Below, one piece after another: positions 45,642 through 57,984 of a DNA stretch of 64,000 nucleotides. The DNA is taken from assembly GCA_000827265.1 (NCBI GenBank), contig KN834820.1, forward strand, positions 62,001-126,000. The letters run 5' to 3'. The notes below the pieces were generated by a model that was not told the origin of the DNA, did no database searches, and saw nothing but the letters and a program-made list of their open reading frames with translations. Made by a program: the position numbers and the translations under genes. This DNA comes from Collybiopsis luxurians FD-317 M1 (lineage: Eukaryota; Basidiomycota; Agaricomycetes; Agaricales; Omphalotaceae). Each line of letters opens with the position of its first letter. Position 1 is the first letter of the stretch.

Positions 45642-46027
45642 TGTTAAAGACAACAGGATGCATATCAGTAATGTGACTGCATAGTGGTGTCCTGGTGGCT
45701 AATCGTAGGTATGAAGTTGTGGCCCCACCTATCTGTTTCCATGGGCAGAACTCACTGCGCTGCTCTACCTATTCTTTTATCCTATCTACAACTCCATGCA
45801 GTGGCTTTTACCTTATTCCATACCTACCTATATTAACCTCTGCATTTCGAACGTCGCCCTTCAGAACCTTATCTTCATTCTGAGGGTGCGTCTCTTTTCC
45901 TTTTATTCTGTCTTATGTTTCATATGTTGATTATTACCTTTAGCTACATTACTTATTAGACTAAAGGTAATCGCAGAACCTTACCTTCGTTCTGAGGCTA
46001 CATTACTTATTAGACTAAAGTCTAACA
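45642..46027 (+). repeat. 3' LTR of the copia remnant
   Basis: Starts TGTTAAAGAC right after the polypurine tract and ends TCTAACA, the expected TG...CA form with TGTTA/TAACA inverted ends. About 386 bp. Contains an internal duplication of CTACATTACTTATTAGACTAAAG (about 45940 and 45998) and two copies of an AACCTTA-C-TTC-TTCTGAGG block. Confidence 0.7.
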
Positions 46028-46645
46028 TGGCAAAGTGGCTTGCACTTGCACTATGAAACATATTTACTATATCTTGGTCATCAGCCTTCCACTTGGGTAT
46101 ACCCTGAAACCTCCCACATACCAGACATCGCACTGAAATGTTCTGAATAAGTGGCGCTCGGAGGTGGTGTGGGGTGGGAAGGAACGATTGAGCTTGTGGC
46201 ATTCCTTAAATACTTGTAATTAAAGTTTGATTATTTTCTAGAACGATCGTCTTCTAGGCAGACTGCAAATATGTACTGACAATCCCAATGGATGTGTTTA
46301 AATGGAGGCAATAGCCATATGTCTGTACGTGGCATTTCCGCCATAAATCCGCTCCTTCATCTGTTCGATTCTGGTCTCGCAACCCCTTCATTGCAATTGC
46401 ACTTGAACCAGTCTTACACCATCCTTCGTCCCAAATCATAATTCCTTAAATCTATCGACGTGAAAAGCAATTATCAATCCATTTGTATGTATGTAGGAGT
46501 ATATAAAGTATGTACAATGCATCGATTAGCAAGCAGGGGCAATCTTGAATTAGGTTTATATCGTATGACCGTATCGAAAGCAACAAAGCGAAAACATCGA
46601 GAACAGAAAAAGAAGCATCGTCTTCAACGACAACTACAGCAAGAA
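46028..46645. other. Spacer downstream of MSH6
   Basis: No gene supported. Should hold the MSH6 3' UTR and polyadenylation signals. Confidence 0.5.
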
Positions 46646-49600
46646 TCACGACACAACAGAGGACGCATACGCCCTAACCACCTTTCTCATCATCTCCAGA
46701 CTCCCCTTCCTCCTCTCCTCATCCTCCGGAAGCTTCACCTTACCCATCGCAACCTGTACCAAATACGCAAAGTCCGCCTGAGCAACGAGAGGAAGCTTCC
46801 CAGACGCTCGCTTCTTTTGCTTTTCCTTCAGCTTGGCCCGGAATTGTTCGGCAAAGTTCTTCGAGATGAGATCCGCACGCTCGACGACTTCCAGAGGCAC
46901 GCCTGCGAGATTGGCAACGTGTGTGCCGAAGGAAGAGGTCGCTACTCCTTCGACGAGTTTGTATAAAAAGACGATCTATAAACGTAAAGGGAGGAGGAGC
47001 CAGTCAAAAACGATACATTAGAGGTAAAAGAGACCAGTGACCTACCGCGCGCTTCTCGTCATCAACAATCGTAGACATGTACATGTTGCGAATGTTGGGA
47101 TGATACGCAAAGTCGTCCGTCAAGGAACCGTAATGAGTAGCAAAGAACGATAGCGGTAGAGTGTGAGTAGCTAGTTCATGTAGGACGGCCTACCACCAGG
47201 ACTCCAGTTAGTGCACATAGAAGATTAAAGTAGAAAGGGAAAATGTCACATACCCCTGCTATAGCCATTCCATCATAGGTCGAGGTACCGCGTCCGAGTT
47301 CTGTTCAGACAACACCGCAACGTAAACCTCCAGATGAACACCTCGAAAGGGCACTGCAACAACGTACCATCCAGAATCACAAACGATCTCGGAGTCGCAT
47401 CCCTTAAAATCTTGCAGCTATAGGCTCAATCATCAGCAACCGGTTTCCATTTCCACGTCCGGATACACCCACCATTCATCCAGTTCTACTTTGAACGTAC
47501 TTGCATTGGAAAACATATTATCGTATGCTCCCATACGAGTCAAAATCGCATCGACCGGAGATAATCTGAGTGGCAATTTCAGACGGGAGGGACAGCCACG
47601 TATTCAAGCCCACTTACCGTGCACTTTCTGCAGGGACAAGCATTCCGAGTTGCGCCATGATCTGTACGGACAAGAGTTAGCGGTCACTGACAACCCTGGA
47701 TCGAGCTGGGAGCTCACCACTCCAGTTGCTGTCATTCGCATAACCTAGATATCAAGGCTTCAGTAAGACAAACCAGTTATCCAGTACCAACGACGTACCG
47801 TCGATTTCCCTCTACCAGCGGAACGTAATTAATGGGAACAAAGAATTCGATGAAATTCAAAACTTACGCCATATTGGGCCCTAAATCAGAAAGACAGAGT
47901 CAGTAACTGTATCCATATACGATTCGCAAGGAGAAAAACCAATCAAAGACCCACCAGTCAACAACGCAATCCTCCCCACCTCCCCTCCAAGCCTAACATC
48001 ATTTGGTATAAAATCACCCACACTCCCACTCACACACAGCGTCGGATGCCTCAAATTCTTGAAATCAAACCATGCACTCCCTCCCCCAGACCCATTGTTA
48101 TTATCCTCTACAAACTCTGGCCGACACGCAGGCTCGCCTATCGCCGCAGACGATTTCGCCAAACTGAACAGGCAGTCGAGTTCGGCGAAGACGCGGATGG
48201 AGCGAAGCCAGATGGAACGGTCCTCGTCGAATTCGTTGTAGATGCGGAATTTGAAGTTTTTGATGGCAGTGTTGCGTTTCTCGCGAGCTTCTTTGAGGGC
48301 TCGGATGGATTTTTGAAGAGATGGGACGAGCCAACGGGATTTAGCCTGCGGTAGGGAGAGGGAAAGATTGGAGGAAGAAGGGTGAGCAACAACACAGACC
48401 ATAGTAACACAACAAGCCTTACCTTCGTTCCTCCGTTCTTCGTCCAATCCTTTGGAATATTCTTTTGACCCGCTGACGTCTCAATCATATAAATTTCCTA
48501 GAAAAAGTAACGGAAACTCTCCATCAACCTCCTGAACGACAGACTCGAGAATGAACAAAATACAAACTTTTGACCCAACGGCACTGTGCCACCAATTCAA
48601 CTTGATTCTATTCGAAACAAACCCATAAATCGCATTAGCACTCTAGAAACCACCCGGGGACACAGGAAAAGCGAAACGTACCCAAGACTGCCCTCAAACT
48701 TCTTCAACGCATGATCCAACTCTTCCTCCAACCCTTCAATCTCAGCCATCACCTCATCGTACGGCTCATCCTTTCCTTCTCGCGGAATCAGCTCATCATC
48801 TGTCATCAATCCAAACAGACATCACCGTTAGCCATCGACAAGCGTAACCAAAATCAGACAAATCGAAACAAACCCTTGTCTGAAGAAGGCTTCTCAAACA
48901 TCCCCTCGATATTTTGGACATTCTTGAGCAGATCGGGGGCACTTCGAAGCAGACCGAGGATCGTCTTGGACTTGAACGATTCGGATTCGTTGGCTAGGTC
49001 AGCTAGACCTCTGCTAAGCTTCTTGAATGACTATAGGAATAGAGTCATCCGTGCGAGCGCGGAAGAGAGTACGAGATAAATCCAGATTTGGAAGCAGAAC
49101 GCAGCACCAGCGCACAGGTGGGTGTGGGGTGTAACGGGGCAGAAGTAGAAAATGCAGTGAAAAGTAGGTCAGGCTATGTAAAAACAACCCTCAAAAGCCA
49201 CTTCAAATCACGTACCGCAAGCACCTTCAAGAAATCCTTCACTTTACAATTCCTCGCATGAATCCTCGACACCACACGTTCAAGGTCCGGGAGACCCTTG
49301 GCAGTTTCGGTAAAGGATTTTTCGAATGTAGGGTGTTCCATAAGATCTTCAACGGCGTCCAATCTGTGGTAAAAGTTGGTCAGACGAAAGAAATGAAGAA
49401 TTATCCGGGGAGGGAAGAGGAGGTCGGGAAGGCACAAAGAAAGACGGACGTACCGCGCATTGATAGCAGAAACATCCCTCAGAGGCATACATAACCATAT
49501 CCTAAAAAGCCTCTTTCCTATAACAACGCAACCACGCACGCAGAGTGAAACCAGTCAGCAAGACGAAACGAGGTCACAACCGACAGCACATGGAGGAGCT

Positions 49601-52600
49601 TACCAAAAGGCGTAACACAGCGTCCAAGCAACTTGAGCAAAGATCCCTCTTCAGTACCTTCGTTATTTAACAAAACCTATAAATAAAAGAAAGATCCATA
49701 TTACCCATTAACCGTCAACATGAACAGAAGGTCCCGCTGTCGCGGTAGATCAAGGGTTAGAACACCCACCTCGATATGAGCTAAGGTCTGCCCATCCAGC
49801 ATCAAAAACCCCTGCCCTCGCTTCATCGGATCGTAAATATTGAAGTTCTTCATGGAGATGATATCCTTGTCGATATTCAACTGCTGCAAGTACCTATACA
49901 TGTAGAGCCACCCAGAAGACAAAAAGGAAGGAAAATCGAAATTGAAATGATCAGCCTAATCCCAATCAAACACAAAAACACAAAATGCGACTGACCAAAT
50001 CATAGACCCCAGCGCCTCAATAGCAGGTTTCGAATCCGCCATATCGCGGATAGGTTTGGGTACACTTTCAGGTAAGAGGTTGTTGCTCTCGCCCTCCCCC
50101 TCGCCGTTAGCACCAGCATCGACATGCATCTCTTCAGAATCAGCAGGGAACCGCTTCTTCAAATCCTCCAACGTCGCCTCGTACCCCAACCCCTCCACTT
50201 GCCGCAACCCGGTCCAAAGACAGGCAGCTGGTAAGATCGATTTCAACAGCCGGGTGGTCGAGACCGACAGATTACCCTGTGAACACGGTAGAGGATATGA
50301 AATGGTCAGTTCCGACATTAACCGCCAAACGTGTAAAAGACATGGCAAGAGACAAGATAATGAAAAATAAACGGACACCGAACGAACAACTGAAAGCTCT
50401 CAGAAACACACACACACACACCTTCATAAACACCATCTCCTTCGGCTTCATCTGCCTAATCATCGTCTCCAACTTCGTCCTACACACATCATCCTCAAAC
50501 ACCGCCAGATCAAACTGCGACGTCGAGCAATCCAACACACAAATACCAAACACATTATGCGCCCCGTCGTCGGACTCGATCTCCCGAATCGAGATACAGT
50601 GCCCAGCTTCGTCGTCCGTGATCATCTCCCCGTCAACGAGGGTTCCGTTGGTGTAGACTTTATTGAGTTCTCTGAAGATGAGTAGGGATTTAAAAGGTAT
50701 ATGGAATGGGTGAATGAGTTTTGGCTTGGAATACGCAGAAAGTGAGAGGAGGGGAGGAGGGACCTCACCGTCTAACGATCTTCTCCTTCTCACCACCCTT
50801 AGGCTTCCCACTCTTTTTATCATCCGCAAGTCGCATCTCAGCACCCAAAGCCGTTTCTGCCTGGTCCACTTTGCCGACTTTGTATCCCTTGCCTAGGAAT
50901 TTACTAGAACGACAAGAAAACAACTTAATAAAAACGGATGAGTTCACGAACCGGAGACTTACGCTGCCCAAAAGTTAAACGACATCTCCGGTACACCAAC
51001 CATAGACATCTTCACTCTCTGCGTAAGCTTCAAGTCAAACTCTTGATGTCCAATCCTCGCGTCGTCTTCGTAGAGCTAGGGACCCAAGTGGAAGGAGTTA
51101 GTTTATCCGGCAAACACCAACCATCAACGGAAAAAAAAGGTAAAGGGGATCTTCACCTCAAAAAATTTTCTGATAGAACGGATATAATCAGTACAAGACG
51201 ATCAAAAAAAGTAGCACAACACTCACCCTTTCTGGAAGAACAGAATCTAGTGAAAGAAAGAGTCTATGAACAACGATCCAATAGTGAGAGAAGAGACTTA
51301 CCGTATCATAATGATTCTGCTTGATTTCCCAAAACTAATGCGAGACGTTAACGAACCAGCCTACCAGTCGATTGACACGGGCGAACTTACCTGCTTCTCA
51401 AACGGAGTGAATTCTTTCCAAGCCTTCGGAGGAATAAAGAGGGTTCTCGGATCGTACTTGGGATCTCCCGGTCGACGACCATCTTTCTGTTAAAACCCAA
51501 GGAAAAGAAAAGTCAGCTCAAGTTCAAAAATACATATCGTCCGTACTTACGTCCTTGATATCTTGAAGGAATCCATACGGAGACTCTGCAGACTTTTTCT
51601 CATCCTTCTTATCCTGCTCCCGTCTTTCCGCCGCCGTAAGGAACGAGAACGAGCTCCCGGAGTCGGCAGACGGCATAGAGGGTCTAGCGCTCGCTTTCGC
51701 TTTCGACTTTGTCTTTGACTTTTTCGCGACAGGTTCGTCGTCATCGTCATCGTCGACCTCAGTGTCTCCGGAAACCATGGAGAGACGGGACGAAGGTCGG
51801 GAGGATGACTTGGTGGTTTCAACCTCGTCGTCCGAATCGGATGGAGCGATAAAGTCATCGTCGTCTTCTGAAGCTTTAGAAGACTTGCGGCCTTTTTTCG
51901 CGGGGGACTTTTTGAACTTTGTCAAGCGCTGGGTGAAGGAGCTCGCGACTGAAGAATCTTCCTCTTCGTCATCTGAGGGTAGAGTTTCCGTGTACCGAGG
52001 TTTTTTGGCACGGCCTAGAGGAGGACGATAAGTAAAATAAACGCAAAAAAAAAGGAGCTGGAACGCACTTCTGCTTTCCGTGGGCGAGGACGGAGGAAGG
52101 GTAGAGGAAGGTCTCGAGGTTGATGAGGCTCCAGAAGGCTGTACTTCATCGTCTGAATCGTCTACAACGCGTCGCCGTTTGGCAGTTTTCTGGCTCGTCT
52201 CTAAGTAAACCTCTCATGTCTTATAGTTGAAAGCTCACCTTTGGCTTAACACGCTCGGGTTCTTCGTCAGACAACATATCTACATCGATAGCCTCGCTTG
52301 TGGGTGGCGTGTCCTACGAATAGCAGCCGTGAACACCTTGGCCAACAAAAACGCGTCAAATCTGCTTACCGTGGGACTGCTAGCGTACGACGACGAGCTC
52401 GCTACCACAGAAGAGTTCGCAGCGCGTGAATCTGGCTTTTTTGAAGCTGGAGTTTGCGGGACGCCATCCGACGCGTCTTTGGGTTTCGGTTTCGGGGCGA
52501 CTTTTTTAGCTTTGGGCGGCTGAGAAGAGCTTTGAGACTGAGTCTGTGGCTTTCCGAAGAACGCTATTAGACTCTTTTGTTTTAGATTTTCTGAAGATTT

Positions 52601-52615
52601 GGACTTGGAAGCCAT
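46646..52615 (-). CDS. MSH6: DNA mismatch repair protein MSH6 (MutS homologue)
   Basis: Start ATG at 52615. The N-terminus has [10 protein letters not shown], a PCNA-interacting PIP box, then a long charged disordered tail. The mismatch-binding domain carries [18 protein letters not shown] with the Phe-x-Glu wedge, spread over exons of 20 (51227-51246) and 13 nt (51157-51169). Connector, lever and clamp regions follow ([19 protein letters not shown]). ATPase: [19 protein letters not shown] (Walker A), [15 protein letters not shown] (Walker B), FFATHYGSL, then a C-terminal ELAGVP-like helix ([20 protein letters not shown]). Walker A uses two 13-nt exons (47868-47880, 47799-47811). At least 20 short introns. 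With MSH2 it forms MutS-alpha, which recognises base mismatches in the nucleus. All hallmark motifs are present, so the gene should be functional. Confidence 0.97.
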
Positions 52616-53289
52616 GATGGCGGTGGTTGAGAGAAAGAACGCGGGCCGTGACCGTCACCCAGAAATATTTAATGGGCGCTTAAATATCTGTCCTTAGCGC
52701 CCAGAGCCACTCACCACGAAAGGCTGATACAGTCAGAAAAAGTTAAGATTGGTCTCCTGGGCCTTCCCTGGAGCTTTCACGTTATCTACCATTGCTATAA
52801 CGCAAATTTACCGTCGCTTGAGTTCCGGGTACTTGACTGCATCAGTGTATGCCTACCCGTAACGTTCCCCCTTTATCAACGATCATCCTCAGCCCCTTGT
52901 CCTCAGCCCTAAACTAACACAAGTCTTGGTCCGTATTGCCATTCATTGAGATTGGCTTCTTGATATGGTAAAAAGTGAACACATTTTATATTGTCCCTGC
53001 CGATATTCCGTTTAATACTATTAGTACTATGTATGTACATGCGTTACGTTTGAACTACCGGTGTAAGCTGCCAATCATACTATCCAGGTCTAAACCAAAA
53101 AAGTTATTCAAATTGATTCAGGTGTCTCTGATAGTTGCTTCGAGGATCGACAGCCTATCCCAATTCAGTGTCTCGGTTGCCCTTCTGCAATTCTAAAACT
53201 TCTGGATTAACTTTCGACATGCGCACTGCGGCCATTACTATTGTCTTGGCCTGTTCTTTCAGTTTGAGTTTTGAGGGATCCGAAGAATG
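52616..53289. promoter_or_regulatory. Intergenic region upstream of MSH6 and of the 53-kb membrane gene
   Basis: The only space between two genes facing apart, so it should contain the MSH6 promoter. No ACGCGT cell-cycle box was seen in it. A short ATG frame at 53218 encodes a signal-peptide-like start but stops after 23 codons. Confidence 0.4.
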
Positions 53290-54399
53290 AGTGCATACAG
53301 CCGATAGTGGCGGGAGAAGCGCTATACGAGTCCCCCGCTTTTCTCTTTCTAGTACCTATCTTCACTTCTCTGCTGGTTCTCTCGTGGAAGAACCTTTGCC
53401 GATTCCGCTCAGCGGGCCATCTTCTCCAAATAATCCAACCTTAGGAAAGCACGCATCATCGAAGAACAATTTCGAACGCTCTGTTGAGTTGAAGGACTTG
53501 CAGAATCTCTCGCAGCATCATACAAATAATACACCTTTATGCCCACATGTTGGAACTGCTGGTATACGAAGAGGCTATTCAATCATTTTGTCATTTTTTG
53601 CCCTGGCGATGCTTGTAGCTTTGCTGAACCACATTGCATTATTTCAGCTGGACGGAAAAGACACTGATAGTCACACTACGCAATTTTGGGTTACTGTGAT
53701 CAAAAACATACTCCCTGCTATTGTCGCATTTATGCTGTCTACAGGGCTCAAGGTTTCTCTATCCCAAGTCGTATGTATCAGATTGGTGCAAAGTTAAATA
53801 TGGGTACTGACGTGATCCTCCTGCGAAGGCTCTGTATTGCATGCGCCTTGCCTCGCATCCACCTAGCCTCGTGAGTGCTATAACATCCCCCCCCGAGCAT
53901 TCTCAATATTTTCTCCGTCCTTCCCAAATCCTCCATACGCCCCTCACTTTTGTGGTTTGCTCTCTGGACTGCCATCACCGAAGCAATAGCGCTCTCCTCA
54001 ATATCCATCCCCGGCACTTTGACAGTAGTGCAGACTTCCCCTGCATACAATCTCTCAAGATTCTTACTATCGACCTCAACGTCATCGATCCTCTTATATT
54101 TTCTCTTGTTGTACCTACAATCATGGGTAATGGTCCCACAGTATTGAGATTCCTGGATTCGTCTCAGCAATGGCGTCGATTGATTTTGTGTGCAACATTA
54201 AGTAGCACTGCACCAACTTGGAGCCCCCCATTCTGGTGTGGTTCTTCCTGCACACATACCTTCTTCTACTTCGCTCCTGCTCTGAATTGCACCGGGCTAT
54301 TGAGAGAAGAAATATGGCCCGGTACAAGACTTGTGATCATCTTGGAGCTTAGCTCCGACAATCGAGTCCACATCTTCATCCTTTCTTTCTCTTTACATC
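53290..54399 (+). pseudogene. Fungal multipass membrane protein, 3'-truncated
   Basis: Coding pieces: a polar N-terminus, then transmembrane SIILSFFALAMLVALLNHIA, FWVTVIKNILPAIVAFMLST, then after an intron at about 53770-53829 further segments including LWFALWTAITEAIALSSISI and PGTLTV, and a Cys-containing block near 54180-54300 (FWCGSSCTHTFFYFAPALNC). The order (TM, TM, P-G-x-LTV, C-rich extracellular block) fits a large fungal family of uncharacterised membrane proteins that usually continue for several hundred residues. Here coding stops where the DUF2235 gene begins at 54400, so the 3' part is missing. The start is uncertain. Confidence 0.5.
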
Positions 54400-55847
54400 A
54401 TGAAACGCATCGTCGTCGCCTGTGATGGCACCAGCCAGTGGGACATCGACATCCCCAGCAATGTCAAACGTATCTGCAATGCGCTCTCCTGCCCATCCGG
54501 CGGCATCCAGCAGCTCATCTTTTGCCAATTCGGAATCGGCTCAGAAGACCTCGGCTTGACGGGCTTTGTCCAATTTTATGTTCAGGCACTGATAGAGGGG
54601 ATTGACGACAGAATCGAGGAGGCTTATACCTCTATCATGAACAACTATCTACCAGGCGACGAGATTTTCATTTTTGGGTTTTCTCGTGGAGCGTTCGCGG
54701 CTCGAGTCCTTGCCAATTTCATTGCTCGTCTTGAAGTTTATCGGACACCTGAATATACTTGGGCCTTCAAGTGTGCTATGAAGGCATACAAGGACGGTAC
54801 CCTTGATGGAGACATAGAGACCCATAAATATCACACTGCCCAAGATGGGGGACGCTTTTTAAAGGTGCACGAGGTCGGGATCGAAGTGGTAGGCTGCTGG
54901 GATACAGTAGCGAGTTTGGGTATTCCGTGGACAGGTGTTGGCGAGGTCTCGGGGAAGTATAAGCATCTCAGTCCTAGCCTTGTGAAAGGTAAGAGTCGTA
55001 TGTGTGACATTTCGTGGCTCGAATCCCTGACGAGAGCAAACATCTAGGTATCAAGCATGCCTTTCATGCTTTGGCATTAGATGAATATCGTCATCCGTTC
55101 TCACTGACAATGTGGCATTTACCTAAGGACGCTGAGGTTGCGAAAAGTACGTGTATGATCTTCTTTTGTGCGTCTTGAGCTGACTTGAATATTGCGTAAA
55201 GCAGTTGACCTCCAACAATGCTGGTTCCCTGGCGCACACACCAACGTGGGTGGCGGATACAACAATCAAGCTCTCGCCGACCTCTCTCGCCTGGATGATC
55301 GACGTCTGTCGTCCGTTCCTCGATTTTAACGAAACCTACATCGAATCACTCATCAACGTTCACTATCAACCCTCTCAAATCGAAGGTGACAGTGACCGTC
55401 GCAGTCGGCTGGAACATGCGGATGGGTGCGATGTGGAGTACCAAGGCTGCAGATGTGGCCGGTGCTATAACTCGTATTGTTTAGGACAGACGTGGATGTG
55501 GAAGCACCGAACCCCCAGTGCCCATGGAGTTGATGATAAAGAGACGAAGGAAATTATTCACCCTTCAGTATGGGCTAGGTGGCAAAGTAGCCGAGAAAAC
55601 GGCGGAGAGTTGAAAGACAGACCGGGAGTCTATGCTCCTAAAGCTTTGACCAAGGGAGCGTTCGAACGGGAGCTGGGAGTGGGTGAAAAAGGAGAAAGGG
55701 AAAGAGGTTCTGGTAATCCCGGAGGCTCCGTTCCCGGCTAGGGCTACTCTGCTGGACGATCGCACATCAATTCCTACCAAAGTTAGCTTTGAAGCGTTGT
55801 TGCATTACGAACCTGTTAAACCCGATTCAAGTTGGAATACCCACTAG
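54400..55847 (+). pseudogene. DUF2235 / Tle1-like alpha-beta hydrolase, copy 1 (frameshifted)
   Basis: Exons 54400-54988, 55048-55146 and 55205 onward, same intron positions as copy 2 (60819-62323). Motifs: MKRIVVACDGTSQWD, GFSRGAFAARVLANF (nucleophile elbow GxSxG), VVGCWDTVASLG (catalytic Asp region), WFPGAHTNVGGGY (catalytic His region). DUF2235 proteins are alpha/beta hydrolases related to the bacterial Tle1 phospholipase effectors; in fungi their role is unknown. Against copy 2 there is a 2-nt loss near 55282 (ADLS|AWMID) and an 11-nt net loss near 55665, so the frame changes twice. The old tail WEWVKKEKGKEVLVI can be read to a stop at 55845-55847. Likely a recent pseudogene, unless these are sequence errors. 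Confidence 0.8.
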
Positions 55848-56080
55848 AGCTGAAACCGAGAGTCGTCGCTTCCGCCACCCTTTCTTGTGCTTTTTTTGCT
55901 CCATCTGCTAATTCAAGTGCCGCAACTCTACTTTACTTTTATGTCCTATGAGCTACGAGAGATAGTTACGCCGTGTCCCTGTTTTTTCTTCATTCTCCCA
56001 GGCAATTCCAGTCCTTCAAGTGTTCGCTCCTCTCGGAAACCATTAAAGCAACACCAAATGGTGGGTCAGGCGCAAAGTAG
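55848..56080. other. Short spacer
   Basis: No gene supported; separates the DUF2235 copy from the kinase gene. Confidence 0.4.
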
Positions 56081-57984
56081 AGGTCGAATTTGGGTTGGGT
56101 AAGCCAATGCCCAATAACAGCTCAGCCGAAGCAGCTACGCAAGTCGAGCACAGCCGAGCGCTTTCTCCTTCTCAAGTGGGCAGTCAAAGTACTGGGCAGA
56201 TCTACTCTCAGCCAAGACCCAAGGGTCGAACCAGTTTCAGTGAACTTGACGCAACAGCAAATTGCAAGTTATGGCCAAGCGATGCTTTCGTGTGGCAAAG
56301 TACGAGCACATGCAACTGGCATGATCGTGGACGACACGGCATTTCGGCTGCAATGTTACAATGAGGTGCACTTGACCTTTAACCACCACTCACCGTTTTC
56401 AAAGGTCATTGATATCACGACGAAGATCAACTTCTTTCAATGACCATCATCTACAAGAGTCATGCTCTGAAGAACAGCCGGCTTGGATTTCCGCCAGATT
56501 TAAATTCAGGTTCCCCTCGGGATTCAAAGCGTTCGAGGTATGAAGGGCAGAAAGGGAAGGGGAAGGAGAAAGAGATCAGGTCGAGGAAGGTCGAAAGTAG
56601 GAGAAAAGGCAAATGGAAAAGGGGAGGAGTGCTGGCTACCCAACCAACGCGAGAGATGATCCCCAGGGAAGCTAGAGCTAAGGCGGACGCGAGGGTCAAA
56701 CTCTTTTGAAGATACGACGGGACACCACGACGCCTCTATCTGCTCTAGCAAAACCACCAATAGTACTTTCCGGTCGTCTGTGAATGCCACCTCCGCCACC
56801 CTCAATGTGTCACAGGAGAATTCGGCATCTGAGGTGGTTTTACAGCGGACTGTTGACACTGAATTCACCATAAAATCTACTGACGGTGCTACCCGGATTT
56901 TCCGCGTCCTCGAAGTTATCTATACGGGTCACGGCGTCTTCGGCCAAGGACCGACTGTCTATCGGGTAGAATGCATAGGCGAAGTCGATCTTCGTTCCGG
57001 GCTCACGCCGTGGTTACATAGGGTGTAGATCGCCAAGTTCCATTTTCCATCTGCAAAGCGAACCCCGGAAACCGAGATGGTGAAGAGGGCTACAGATTCT
57101 GCAGAACAGTCGGACAACTGGGCACTGGAGCATCTTCCTAAGATTCTCGACTGCGTCGACTTGACCAGTCCTAATGACGATTCCGTGCAGACGCAACTTT
57201 ACAAGCATTTCGGTCCCGAAAAATACGAGAAACGGGTATTGCGTGTCCCGTTCCACGAGCCACTGGAGCCGTTAATGAATGTCAAGAATCCTCTGGAGGT
57301 TGCGCAAGTGATTTATGATATCGTGCAAAGTAAGTCTTCTCTTCGTTAAGTCTTTTACCGCCCTCTGATCTTTTTCCCCCAGTCCACCAGTGGCTTTGCG
57401 AAGTGCCAAAAATTTTACACCGGGATATTAGTATCGGTAATATCATGTTCAAACGTGTCAGCGACAAGGTTTTCGGCGTCTTGAACGACTTTGACCTCGC
57501 CTACTGCGCGGAATACTCGGAGCAACCGTCGTCCAAACATTGTACGGGCACGACGCCTTTCATAGCCTACCGTTTGCTGTCAAGTAAACCGAAGGGTGGC
57601 CATGTGTCTCGATACGATCTGGAATCGGTATTTTATGTTCTGCTCATTATTTGCTGCCACTATGAAGGCCTTGGCCGCTCCATATACTGGGAAGAGCGGC
57701 CTTACATAAAATGGTTCACGGAGTCGGTTGACGTCGTTGCCGCCCTGAAAGGGACCTTAATTTTGTTTGATAGCGGCTATCTACCGATTCAGCCTTACTT
57801 TGAGGATTTCCGCACCTGGCTGGATGAAATCTGCACTGTATTCAGACGCGGTCACGTGGATTTCCTGGTGAATGGCGGGGAAAAGGATTACAACTTCGCG
57901 ACTTTGGGCGGCAAAATCAGCTACGCGAAATTGAAAGAGGTAATGTGTTCATTTCAGGGGACTCCTCTTGTACAGCGGTGGTAA
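56081..57984 (+). CDS. FunK1-type fungal protein kinase (exons unresolved, possibly decayed)
   Basis: The 3' exon (about 57382-57984) is clear: LHRDISIGNIMF (catalytic loop), VLNDFDLAY (the DFD form usual in FunK1 in place of DFG), GTTPFIAYRLL, and YDLESVFYVLLII. Upstream frames give the N-terminal part: IASYGQAMLSCGKVRAHATG and AFRLQCYNEV (56280-56370), RFKFRFPSG (about 56500), LQRTVDTEFTIKSTDG (about 56845) and YTGHGVFGQGPTVYRVE. A conventional intron lies at about 57329-57381. A purine-rich Lys/Arg stretch at 56540-56640 looks unlike the family and may be an insertion or intron. FunK1 kinases are expanded in mushroom-forming fungi; substrates are unknown. Confidence 0.7.

Noticed and set aside
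48046..48354. Plus-strand ORFs in the MSH6 locus (also 50279-50656 and 51762-52031)
   Set aside because: They overlap MSH6 exons in antisense and show no domain.
57470..57500. DFD in place of DFG suggesting a dead kinase
   Set aside because: As I recall, FunK1 kinases normally carry a D-F/W-D form, so it is not evidence of inactivity.
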